Of a stretch of DNA of 47,052 bases, positions 20,100 through 29,100 are shown one piece after another (the stretch's first letter is position 1; each line of letters opens with the position of its first letter). The position numbers and the translations under genes are program-made. The stretch lies in assembly GCA_003645255.1 (NCBI GenBank), contig QNES01000013.1, forward strand, positions 1 through 47,052, given 5' to 3'. The DNA is from Gammaproteobacteria bacterium (GTDB lineage Bacteria > Pseudomonadota > Gammaproteobacteria > Beggiatoales > Beggiatoaceae). Under the pieces are notes generated by a model. The model was not told the DNA's origin. It did not search any database and saw only the letters and a program-made list of their open reading frames with translations.

Positions 20100-20921
20100 A
20101 TGTCGAATAAAGTCTTTCAAATAACCCTATTTGGGTTAGCAACCAATGAGCAAAATACATTAGGCAGCATATTTAAACTCGCAGCCTCACGTAACCGTCA
20201 ATATGCTATAGTGAACCCATCAGAACGAACAACGGCTGAAATTGTACTGGTAGATATTGATGATGCCAATGCACTCAACCAGTGGCGTAGTTTTAGCGTA
20301 CATAACAGTCAAATCCCAGTGGTAAAAGTGACCAAAACCGCGCCCGATGAAAGTCGTCATGAAATCTATCTACGTCGGCCCTTAACCTTGAAACGGGTAC
20401 TTGAAACCCTTGACAAAGTCACGATTGATAAAATCAATTTTGTCCCAGAATTGGTCGTGGGAGGTGAAGAAGTACGAAATGAAGAAGCGCACGCCGCTTT
20501 ATCAGATGCCGCAAAATTTGCTGAAAAAGCATCACCGACCGGGATTAAAGCCCTAGTCATCGACGATGCCTTATCAGTACGCAAAGCCATGGAAATTCAA
20601 CTGAAATTCTTTGGCATGGCTATTGATTTTGCCGAAACAGGTGAAGAAGCATTGGAATATATACAAAACCACACTTATGACATAATATTCTTAGACTTGA
20701 TGCTTCCCGGTATTGACGGCTACCAAGTCTGTAAGAAAATTAGAACGCATAAAACTTCTAAAAGTACCCCCGTAATCATGTTAACCGGAAAAGGTTCACG
20801 CTTTGATAAACTCAAAGGCACGATGGCCGGTGCAAACGAATACTTAACAAAACCAGTTGAACAAGAACAATTAAAAGAAGTGATTAAAAAACACTTGCCT
20901 AACAGCACCCCACACACCTAA
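20100..20921 (+). CDS. PilG-like response regulator with extra N-terminal domain
   Basis: A 273-residue protein whose C-terminal half (about 150-270) is a complete receiver domain: acid pair Asp155-Asp156, phosphoacceptor Asp199 in IIFLDLMLPGIDGYQ, and Lys251 in YLTKP. It is at the first position of a pil-chp cluster, where PilG normally sits, but PilG is usually only a receiver of about 135 residues. The first 115 residues follow receiver-like spacing (VLVDID, then VVKVT, then YLRRPLTLKRVLE) without the acid pair, so they look like a degenerate pseudo-receiver. The two parts are joined by an acidic-alanine linker. A Shine-Dalgarno AGAGG is present. Confidence 0.8.
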   Translation: MSNKVFQITLFGLATNEQNTLGSIFKLAASRNRQYAIVNPSERTTAEIVLVDIDDANALNQWRSFSVHNSQIPVVKVTKTAPDESRHEIYLRRPLTLKRVLETLDKVTIDKINFVPELVVGGEEVRNEEAHAALSDAAKFAEKASPTGIKALVIDDALSVRKAMEIQLKFFGMAIDFAETGEEALEYIQNHTYDIIFLDLMLPGIDGYQVCKKIRTHKTSKSTPVIMLTGKGSRFDKLKGTMAGANEYLTKPVEQEQLKEVIKKHLPNSTPHT

Positions 20922-20944
20922 TTAATCGTGAGGAAAATAGTATC

Positions 20945-21310
20945 ATGTCCATCAATAAAATCCTGGTTGTTGACGATTCCACTGTGGATCGGATGAATCT
21001 CCAAAATATTGTATCAGAAGCCGGCTATACCGCTATCCAAGCCAGTTCAGGTGTCGAAGCCATAGAAAAAGCCGCTACTGAACAGCCAGATATCATCTTT
21101 ATGGATGTCGTCATGCAAGAAATGGATGGCTATCAAGCTTGCCGGGAAATCAATCACCATGATTCCACCAAAGACATACCCATTATCTTTGTCACCAGCA
21201 AAGGTCAAAAAGCGGATCGCCTTTGGGCCGAAATGCAAGGTGGAAAAGCCTTGATACAAAAGCCTTACACACCTGATCAAATTATTGAACAAATAAATCA
21301 GTTCAAATAG
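20945..21310 (+). CDS. pilH: Response regulator PilH
   Basis: Single receiver domain of 121 residues with the acid pair Asp10-Asp11, phosphoacceptor Asp54 in IIFMDVVMQEMDGYQ and the conserved lysine in LIQKPYTPDQI. As second gene of the Pil-Chp set it would act in type IV pilus retraction or as a phosphate sink. A Shine-Dalgarno (GAGGAAAA) precedes it and only 23 bases separate it from the previous regulator. Confidence 0.9.
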   Translation: MSINKILVVDDSTVDRMNLQNIVSEAGYTAIQASSGVEAIEKAATEQPDIIFMDVVMQEMDGYQACREINHHDSTKDIPIIFVTSKGQKADRLWAEMQGGKALIQKPYTPDQIIEQINQFK

Positions 21311-21550
21311 AGTCTTCTAAACCATTATTCGGATTATAGAAAACCGAAAACACTGAATAGGAACGAGTATAAAATCTCCCCTAAAAAATAACGATAGGAA
21401 CGTGCCTGAAATCACTTCGACAACTTTAGGGTTGGAGCAATGGATTACCCCTACTATATCTCAATTGATGTAGGGGCAAGACTGCATACGACTCTAGTTA
21501 TTTTATGCTCATTTCTAACTGAACTTACCCATTAACCACTAACGACTAAT

Positions 21551-22627
21551 ATGCGCACATACCTTATACCCCTATTACTACTCATAAGTGGGTGTGATTT
21601 CTTAGCAAACCTCAGCGGAGAAAACCAAGCTAAATCCGAATTTGCCACACTCAAAACCCAGCATTCCCCACAACTCACCTTCGCGGTCGCACCTCAAATT
21701 GCATGGATGCCTTGGTATTTAGGTCATGAAGAAAACATTTTTCAACAAAATGCGACCAAATACGATGTACGATTTGAATTTATATCTGACAACTACCAAG
21801 AAACAATCGACTTATTTATATCCGAAGATGTCCAAGCAGTGGCCATTACCAATATTGACGCAATAGCTCAATTGGTACAGCGAGATATTGAAGCCGATGT
21901 GATATTGATCATGAACCAAAGTGCAGGCAATGACGCAATCCTATTGCCAGCCAGTATAGAAACCAATGTCCATAGTTTGCGCGGCAAAACCTTTGGACTC
22001 GTCAAATACTCAAGTAGCCACTACCTGCTTGAACGCTACCTGATTCGTCATCAAATACCCTTTAAAGAAGTCCGTATCCTGGACACAGCACCGGTGAACA
22101 TAGCCAACGTTTTTAAAAACAAACAAGTCTATGGTGTAGTCACCCAAAACCCCTATTTATCCCAATTGACAGACACAGGAACCGCTAAAATTTTATTTAA
22201 CAGTCGTCAAATTCCCAAAGAAATCTTTGACATCATTATTATACAGCGCGATACCTTACAGGATTACCCGGCGTTTGCGCAAGTCATACTAGCTACCTGG
22301 TTTTCAGTCATGGAAAGATTACAAGGCAATAAGCGGGGGCAGACTTTAGAGGCTTTAGCCAATTTAGCTGACTTAACTCGTGAACAATACGAAGGGCAAT
22401 TAGCGACGACGCGCTTAAACGACACATCAACTAAATCCCTAGCTGCGATCCGTGATCGTCGGATTAAGAAGTCAATGCGGCACCTGCGTTATTTTATTGA
22501 ACGACATAAATTGTCTGGTGAAGAAAGTTTTACGAGCTGGGTATCTTATCCTGGACGAACCCCGGCTATAATCCATTTTAATGGTCAACCTTTACAAGAA
22601 TTTGTTGTTCCCGAAACATCGAATTAA
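21551..22627 (+). CDS. NMT1/SsuA-type substrate-binding lipoprotein
   Basis: A 358-residue periplasmic binding protein with a lipoprotein signal peptide (lipobox LISGC, cysteine 15). The fold markers fit the NMT1/THI5/SsuA/NrtA family: AWMPWYLGHEENIF near the mature N-terminus, then QAVAITNIDAIAQL and LRGKTFGLVKYSSSHYLLE. No ABC permease or ATPase gene is near; the gene stands inside the pil-chp cluster between pilH and pilI. A ligand cannot be named. A sensory role with the neighbouring chemoreceptor is possible but inferred from position only. Confidence 0.8.
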   Translation: MRTYLIPLLLLISGCDFLANLSGENQAKSEFATLKTQHSPQLTFAVAPQIAWMPWYLGHEENIFQQNATKYDVRFEFISDNYQETIDLFISEDVQAVAITNIDAIAQLVQRDIEADVILIMNQSAGNDAILLPASIETNVHSLRGKTFGLVKYSSSHYLLERYLIRHQIPFKEVRILDTAPVNIANVFKNKQVYGVVTQNPYLSQLTDTGTAKILFNSRQIPKEIFDIIIIQRDTLQDYPAFAQVILATWFSVMERLQGNKRGQTLEALANLADLTREQYEGQLATTRLNDTSTKSLAAIRDRRIKKSMRHLRYFIERHKLSGEESFTSWVSYPGRTPAIIHFNGQPLQEFVVPETSN

Positions 22628-22638
22628 TGTTCAATGAT

Positions 22639-22728
22639 TATACTGCATGCGGGCATAATTTAAACTATTAGGGCAGACACTTATGTCTGCCCCTACGAAA
22701 ATCCGAAAAAATGACCGCTTGGAGTATA
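22639..22728. repeat. TATACTCCG-family element, short copy (90 bp)
   Basis: Ends TATACT (22639-22644) and AGTATA (22723-22728), with CCCTACGAAAATCCGAAAAA inside the right arm as in the element at 3542-3698. The centre is a hairpin GGGCAGAC/GTCTGCCC. A dispersed GCACATTCCTAA phrase occurs near 22882, before pilI. No gene lies in this 309-bp gap. Confidence 0.6.
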
Positions 22729-22936
22729 GTTAGAGTTTAAATCCGCATTGAATATACAAACCTTGTAATTATTCTTTGGTATTAGAAAAAACGTGTTCAT
22801 CAAGTAGATAGTATTAGGTTTGACAAGTGTAAAAAATAAAATCGGCCAGATATTAAGTGAAGACTTTGGGACATTATTTTATGCACATTCCTAACTTTTG
22901 AAAAGGATTTATCAACCCTTAAATCACATTACACAA

Positions 22937-23455
22937 ATGAAATTACCCCCAAGTCAAGCATTAAATCGCCCTCTTTATCGGAACAGTAATGAAAGTGCTT
23001 ACCTCACGGATGAAGTGAATACTATTCGTAGGCTAGGTTTTCGTATCGGCAATCTTGGCTTATTAATTGCTGAACAAGCAACCAGTGAATTATCAGAAGT
23101 ATTAGCAATTTGCCCAATACCCTTTAGCAAAAACTGGCTACTGGGACTTATGAATCTACGTGGGAATTTAATGCCTGTTTTTGATTTGTATGAATTATTA
23201 AAATTGGAATCTAGGCATACAAAAAAAACCATGTTATTAATTTTAGGAGAAGGAAAATTTGCAGGTGCAATTGTAATTGATGAATTACCAACACATTTAA
23301 CAATTACCGACAGTGATAAACTGACAAACGTACCACCCTTACCGGCTATTATTAAGCCATACACATTAAGTGGTTATGAAAAAGAAGGCATGGTATGGTT
23401 TAATTTTGACCATTTAAGTTTTTTTGAATCTTTATCCACTCAATTAGCTTTATAA
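22937..23455 (+). CDS. pilI: CheW-type adaptor PilI
   Basis: Couples the chemoreceptor PilJ to the kinase ChpA. The protein has 172 residues from the ATG at 22937; an upstream in-frame TTG at 22898 adds 13 residues and seems less likely. The CheW fold is shown by LLGLMNLRGNLMPVFDLYELL, the characteristic core segment, and a following hydrophobic strand LLILGEGKFAGAIVIDEL. Its place before pilJ and chpA supports the assignment. Confidence 0.88.
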   Translation: MKLPPSQALNRPLYRNSNESAYLTDEVNTIRRLGFRIGNLGLLIAEQATSELSEVLAICPIPFSKNWLLGLMNLRGNLMPVFDLYELLKLESRHTKKTMLLILGEGKFAGAIVIDELPTHLTITDSDKLTNVPPLPAIIKPYTLSGYEKEGMVWFNFDHLSFFESLSTQLAL

Positions 23456-23480
23456 TAATGGTAAATGAAAAATTATACCC

Positions 23481-23514
23481 CATTAATCATTAACCATTAA
23501 CAATTAACAATTAA
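23481..23514 (+). repeat. TTAATCA/TTAACCA/TTAACAA heptads before pilJ
   Basis: Five tandem seven-base units with mixed third positions lead to the pilJ ATG at 23516. The mixture in one array shows that the differently spelled heptads belong to one repeat family. Confidence 0.8.
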
Positions 23515-23515
23515 A

Positions 23516-26092
23516 ATGAAACTACGAAAGAAAATGTTTATTGGTTCCGCTTTTCTGGCGGTGATACCAGTGGTCATCACGGCACTATTAACAGGCCAAA
23601 TTGCCAGTACTTTAGGCCAACAAGCTTTAACTGAAAGTGCAAAAAGTCATATTACCTCAATCCGAGATGCCAAAAAGGCACAAATAGAGGACTACTTTAA
23701 CTGGCTGATTAATCAAATTCAAGTTTATGCAAAGGCAAAAACGACCATTGACGCAATGCGAGGACTCAAAGAGGCTTATCCTAAATTTCAGGATGAAGCC
23801 TCTTTACACACTGAATTTGACCTAACGCAAGATGAAATCCTCACAGAGGGTCCGCCTGCTCCGCTTTCCTTACCAATTGAAAAGCATAAAATGGCTTTAG
23901 GTAAATATTATAGCCAAGACTTTGCGCTGGAATATGGCAACTACAATGTCAACGAATCTCCAGACATGCTCATGCCCCTCAATCAATTGAACGGAAATTC
24001 GCTTGCCCTGCAATATCACTACATTGCAGCTAATCCCAATCCAATTGGAACCAAAGAAGAATATTTTTCTGCCGCTGATGCCTCTAGTTATACCCAACTG
24101 CATCGCCACTATCATCCCTATCTACATGACATACAAATGCGCTTTGATTTCCAAGATATCTTCTTAATTGATGCCGATAATGGTCATGTAATCTATTCCG
24201 TCATCAAGCAATTGGACTTTGCTACCTCTTTAAAGGATGGCCCTTATGCAAAGACAACCTTAGGTCAAATTTTTGAGAAGTTAAATCAAGCTCCCCAGGG
24301 GAGCAATGAATTAATTGATTTCACCCCCTATTTGCCATCCTATGACAGTCAAGCCGCCTTTGTTGGAACACCTATTTTTGAAGGTGAACAAAGATTGGGG
24401 CTACTCATATTTCAAATATCCATTGATAGTATTAACGATATTATGACTAATCATCACGTATGGCGTTTTGACGAATCTGGGCGTACAGGGGAAGATTATA
24501 TTGTCGCCAGTGAAGGCACCATGCGCAATGATAGTCGGATGTTGGTCGAAGATAAGGAGGGTTATCTACTCGTCGTTCAACAGGCAGGACTTCCCGAAGA
24601 TATTATATCCAACATAGAGTTGAAAGACACCAGTGTTGGATTGCAACAGGTTGATAATCCAGGCAGCCGCGCCGCCTTCTCAGGTGTGACCGGTTTTGAC
24701 CTCTATGAAGATTATCGGGGAGAGTTTGTATTATCGGCTTTTGCGCCCATAAATGTGCCTGGGTTACAATGGGCGATTTTTTCAAATTTGCAAGAACAAG
24801 AATCATTAGAACGTTTACAAGAACTCACCATAGAAATTACCAAAGGAGCCGTGCCCATAGCCATCGTGATATTATTAGTGGGGGGAATTGCAGGCTTCTT
24901 CTTTTTTGGTCGGATTGCCGCTCCGATTTTGCAAATGGAAGCCACCGTCACGAAAGTGGCTGAAGGTGATTTTACAGCTCGTGCGGATATCAGGACGGGG
25001 GATGAGTTGGAAACTTTGAGTAATGCCTTTAACGGATTATTAGATGATCGTTTAACGGCTTTAGCGAAGGCGGAGAAGGAGAATGAGATGTTGAATAATT
25101 CCATCATAGAATTACTTAAAGCCTCTTTCCAACTCAGTCAGCGTGACCTCACCGTACAAGTGCCTGTGACGGAAGATGTGACTGGCCCCTTAGCGGATGC
25201 GATTAATCAGATGGCATCTGAAACGAGTAAAGTATTATTAAATGTACGACGGATTACGGATGAAGTAGAAGCGGCAACCCGTCAGGTCAAAATACAGGGT
25301 GACAATGTATCTAAGGAAGCAAAACATGAACGGGAAGTGGTGGATACCACCATAGACGAATTAGCAGCAGCGGCTGAAGCGATGAAGAAAATTGCTGAAG
25401 TCGCACAAACTTGTAATGAAATTGCTGCCCAAGCCACGCAGACTACTCAAACTGCCTTAGTCACGGTGACGGGAACGGTTCATGGTATCGGTGAAATCCG
25501 CGAAACGATTCATGAAACGGAAAAACGTATTAAGCGTCTTGGTGAACGTGCTCAGGAAATCAGTAGTATTGTCGATATTATTAACAACATTGCAGAACGG
25601 ACTCATGTACTTTCCTTAAACGCTAGTATGCAAGCTGCCGCTGCTGGTGAAGCCGGACGTGGATTTTCGGTTGTCGCCGACGAAGTACAACGTCTTGCTG
25701 AAAGCTCTCGTAATGCTACCTCACAGATATCTGCACTGGTCAAAAATATTCAAGTAGAGACCAATGACACCATTGCAACAATGGACAAAACCATTGGGCA
25801 AGTCATAGAAGGTTCTCGTCTTGCAGAGCAAGCCGGTGAACAGATGAAAGATACTCAAAATACCACATCTAAACTCGTACAGGTTGTTGAGCAAATTGCG
25901 ATGGCTTCAGGACAGCAGGCGCAAATTAGTAATGATTTGCGCGAACGTGCTGGAACGATTCAGGATAGTACTCACGAGACAGCTAAGCAGTTGGATGAGC
26001 AAACAATTCAAACGGATCGTTTGGTTGATTTTTCACGTCAGTTAATTGAATCAGTTCGGGTCTTCAAATTACCTCAAGCTCATGATGAGTGA
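23516..26092 (+). CDS. pilJ: Methyl-accepting chemoreceptor PilJ
   Basis: Membrane chemoreceptor of the Pil-Chp system. Of 858 residues, 9-28 form the first membrane helix, about 30-440 are periplasmic, about 444-468 form the second helix, followed by a HAMP region (about 470-520) and a signalling coiled coil whose tip includes GEAGRGFSVVADEVQRLAES near residue 710-730. It is longer than the Pseudomonas PilJ (about 680 residues), and the sensor region resembles a double-Cache-like module (FQDIFLIDADNGHVIYS and GLLIFQIS) and not the PilJ N-terminal helical domain. Membership rests on position and on the signalling domain. Confidence 0.9.
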   Translation: MKLRKKMFIGSAFLAVIPVVITALLTGQIASTLGQQALTESAKSHITSIRDAKKAQIEDYFNWLINQIQVYAKAKTTIDAMRGLKEAYPKFQDEASLHTEFDLTQDEILTEGPPAPLSLPIEKHKMALGKYYSQDFALEYGNYNVNESPDMLMPLNQLNGNSLALQYHYIAANPNPIGTKEEYFSAADASSYTQLHRHYHPYLHDIQMRFDFQDIFLIDADNGHVIYSVIKQLDFATSLKDGPYAKTTLGQIFEKLNQAPQGSNELIDFTPYLPSYDSQAAFVGTPIFEGEQRLGLLIFQISIDSINDIMTNHHVWRFDESGRTGEDYIVASEGTMRNDSRMLVEDKEGYLLVVQQAGLPEDIISNIELKDTSVGLQQVDNPGSRAAFSGVTGFDLYEDYRGEFVLSAFAPINVPGLQWAIFSNLQEQESLERLQELTIEITKGAVPIAIVILLVGGIAGFFFFGRIAAPILQMEATVTKVAEGDFTARADIRTGDELETLSNAFNGLLDDRLTALAKAEKENEMLNNSIIELLKASFQLSQRDLTVQVPVTEDVTGPLADAINQMASETSKVLLNVRRITDEVEAATRQVKIQGDNVSKEAKHEREVVDTTIDELAAAAEAMKKIAEVAQTCNEIAAQATQTTQTALVTVTGTVHGIGEIRETIHETEKRIKRLGERAQEISSIVDIINNIAERTHVLSLNASMQAAAAGEAGRGFSVVADEVQRLAESSRNATSQISALVKNIQVETNDTIATMDKTIGQVIEGSRLAEQAGEQMKDTQNTTSKLVQVVEQIAMASGQQAQISNDLRERAGTIQDSTHETAKQLDEQTIQTDRLVDFSRQLIESVRVFKLPQAHDE

Positions 26093-26126
26093 GCAGATTT
26101 AAGGATTTTATTGAGCGTATACTATT

Positions 26127-29100
26127 TTGATGAATAACATAGAGCAATTAAAAGAATTACAAGCGATCATTATTAACCAAGCCTATCAATTCTACGAAGC
26201 AGTGGCAGACATGGGTGCAAAAATAACCCAAGAAGCGATCCATCTGGCCCAAAATTATGTGATGAAAGTAGGAGAAGCCTCTGCCGCGGCAAAATTAAAA
26301 GGCTTGCCAATCATCGTGCAGCATACCCAGCAAAATTTAGCAGCATTGCAGGAACTAGAAGCTTCTCAAAGACAACTATTACTTCGTGAAATAGAGCGTT
26401 GGCCCAAATTAGTCTTAAATTATCTTTATGCCCTTTCAAATCAAAATACGGGGCATAGTATAATTGGTTATTTTCAAAATTCAATATGGCCTCAACCTTG
26501 TACAGAGCAGTTAAGCACCGAATTGAATGAAAGTTTTACCCATGATTTTAGACACCTAGCCAACAAAAACTTGGTAACCATTTTAGCTGAAAGTGAGTTG
26601 GGCGATTTAAATCTTATGAAGGAATCGGTTGGGGAAGCATCTTATGAAAATACTCAGACTGAAGTTGCTAATCCGTTATATCAGTCTATTTCTTCCATGA
26701 GCAATACATTGTCATCGGCGCTTATTCAAATGTTGACGCTTGATGTCGAACATGAGGCGTTTATTGACCAAGTAGAACAGTATACAGATAGCGTGCAATC
26801 ATTATGGGAGTTAGCAGAAGAGTTAGATTTTAAGGGTCTCCAAGAAGTTTGTACCTTTATTAATGATAATGTCTTTGCTGCTGCTAGTTCACAACCGCAA
26901 TCGGTGAGATTTGAACAATTAGAACCGTTAGCGTTATGTCCTAAATTATTGCTAGACTATTTACAATCGCCAGAGCTCGGGGCCCCAAAACTGGTAGAAT
27001 GGCTATATCTTGAAACTTGGCCAGTATCAATATCACCCGATGCCCGGCCAAACTTATTGAGTCAGTTAAAACAGGATTGTTCTTCTCCTATTGTTTGTGA
27101 GACAGATTGTAAAGGGATGAACGCATTTATTCCTGAAAAGGCATTAGAATTGACTTTGGGTGACAAGAAACAGAATCAGCTTGAGGAAAATGCTTTATCT
27201 ATTCCTAATGCCCAGTTATTGATTGAACAAATGAGTCAAATAGCTAAAATCAATAATCAATGTCTTAATGAATTAATCGCCGCTGATGATGGGACAGAAT
27301 CCTTATTAATGGCCACTATAACTTATACGGAAAATGTGCAAACCGTATGGGATGCGGCTGAAGGAGTTGAAGGTTTACAAGCGATTTGCACCTTTATTAA
27401 TGATAATGTCATGATATTGGGTAGCCAGTCGAAATCTTCCAGAGAGGCTGCGCGTGAGTTGTTAGCTTCATGGCCAGAGTTAATCATAGGGTATTTTTAT
27501 CAGCCAGTTGAATCAGCTTCCGCGTTGATTAGCCTGTTGCAACAAAGCGAGTGGCCAACACCACTTGATAAGGAGATGGCTTGTGAAATCGAAGCACGTT
27601 TAATAGAAGAGAGCAAGCCATCTTCTGGTGAAGAGATAAAAAGCGATGTATCAAATGAGGAAAGTGCTGAAATGGCTTTACTGCCATTAGCACCACGTAT
27701 CATGGAAGAAATTGAGGAAGTGTCTGAAGATTTTATAGAATTAGTCACACCGGATCTATTAGAACTGGTGTGTAGCCAAATAAGTGATTCGAGTGAGGGA
27801 TTATCAGCCGCCCTTGAGGTATGTGTGTCTATGGAAAATGATAACCCGGCTTTTTTCGAGGCCATTGAAGATTATACGAATAGAGTACAAGATATTTGGG
27901 ACGTCGCCGAAATGGTAGAGCTCAAAGGGTTGCAAGAAGTTTGCACTTTTATTAATGAGAATTTATTAGCGTTTAGTATTCAGGAACAAACAACAAGGGT
28001 GGCTACGCAGAAGTATTTTCAAAATTGGCCTGCTCTCGTTTTAGAATATTTACAGTTTCCAACTAAAGGGGCACCTCGCTTAGTCAATTATTTACAGGAA
28101 GCCGATTGGCCCAGCCCTTTAACTGTGGAATCAGGTGAGCAGTTATTGGGCTTGCTAAAAACACCTTCAGGTGGTGGTCAAGGTGAAAGTGGTCATTGTG
28201 ATTTTGTAGAAACGGTGACCGATGTGCCAGATTTGCCTCTTGAAGAATTGGCTCCATTACCGGTCAGTGTGGATGAAACTATTTCGTTGGGTAATGCTGA
28301 GGTGGTGGAGATTCTCAGTAGTGAGTTGGAATCTGCTGAAGCTGATTTGGAAGGGGAACTGAAAAAGTTTATCAGTGCTGAGAATAATACGACTCTGTTG
28401 AATGAGGCAACGGAGACTTATATTGAACATGTACATCGTTTATATGTTGCTTCTGAAATGATGGGTTTAGATGGGTTGCAGACAATTTGTACCCAGGTGA
28501 TGGATAATGTTAAGGTACTGAGTGCTGAATCAATAGTGTCTCGACAAAAGGCATTAAGTGTTTTAGAACCTTGGCCAAATTTGGTATTAGCTTATTTGAA
28601 ATCACCGGGAGACAAGAGTGTCGGGGCCCTTGTGACGCATTTCCGTGCGCCGACTTGGGTGCATGCATTATCTGATGAAGCGGCTTTAAATTTGTTGAAT
28701 CAGTTGGTGGTGGGAACAACGGTTGATGAAGAGGCTGAGGAATCAGATGCTTATTCTCGTCCAAGTACTACAACCCCAGAGGATGTGTTGATAACAGTTC
28801 CTGAAGATATCAATCAAGAATTGTTAGAGGCTTATTTGCAGGAAGTGCCGCAAAATGCGGCGGATTTTTCGACGTGTATTCAGAATATTATTCAGTCTCC
28901 TGATATTTCTGAAATTGAGCGGGCTCAGCGTATTGCTCATACTTTGAAAGGCTCTTCGAATATTATTGGTATCAAGGGGGTTGCTAATATTGCTCATCAT
29001 CTTGAGGATACTTTGGAGTATCTTGCGAAGCATCAAGTGGTGCCGCCTCAAGAGTTGACTGATACGATGACCGAGGCGGCTGATTGTCTGGAGATTATGG

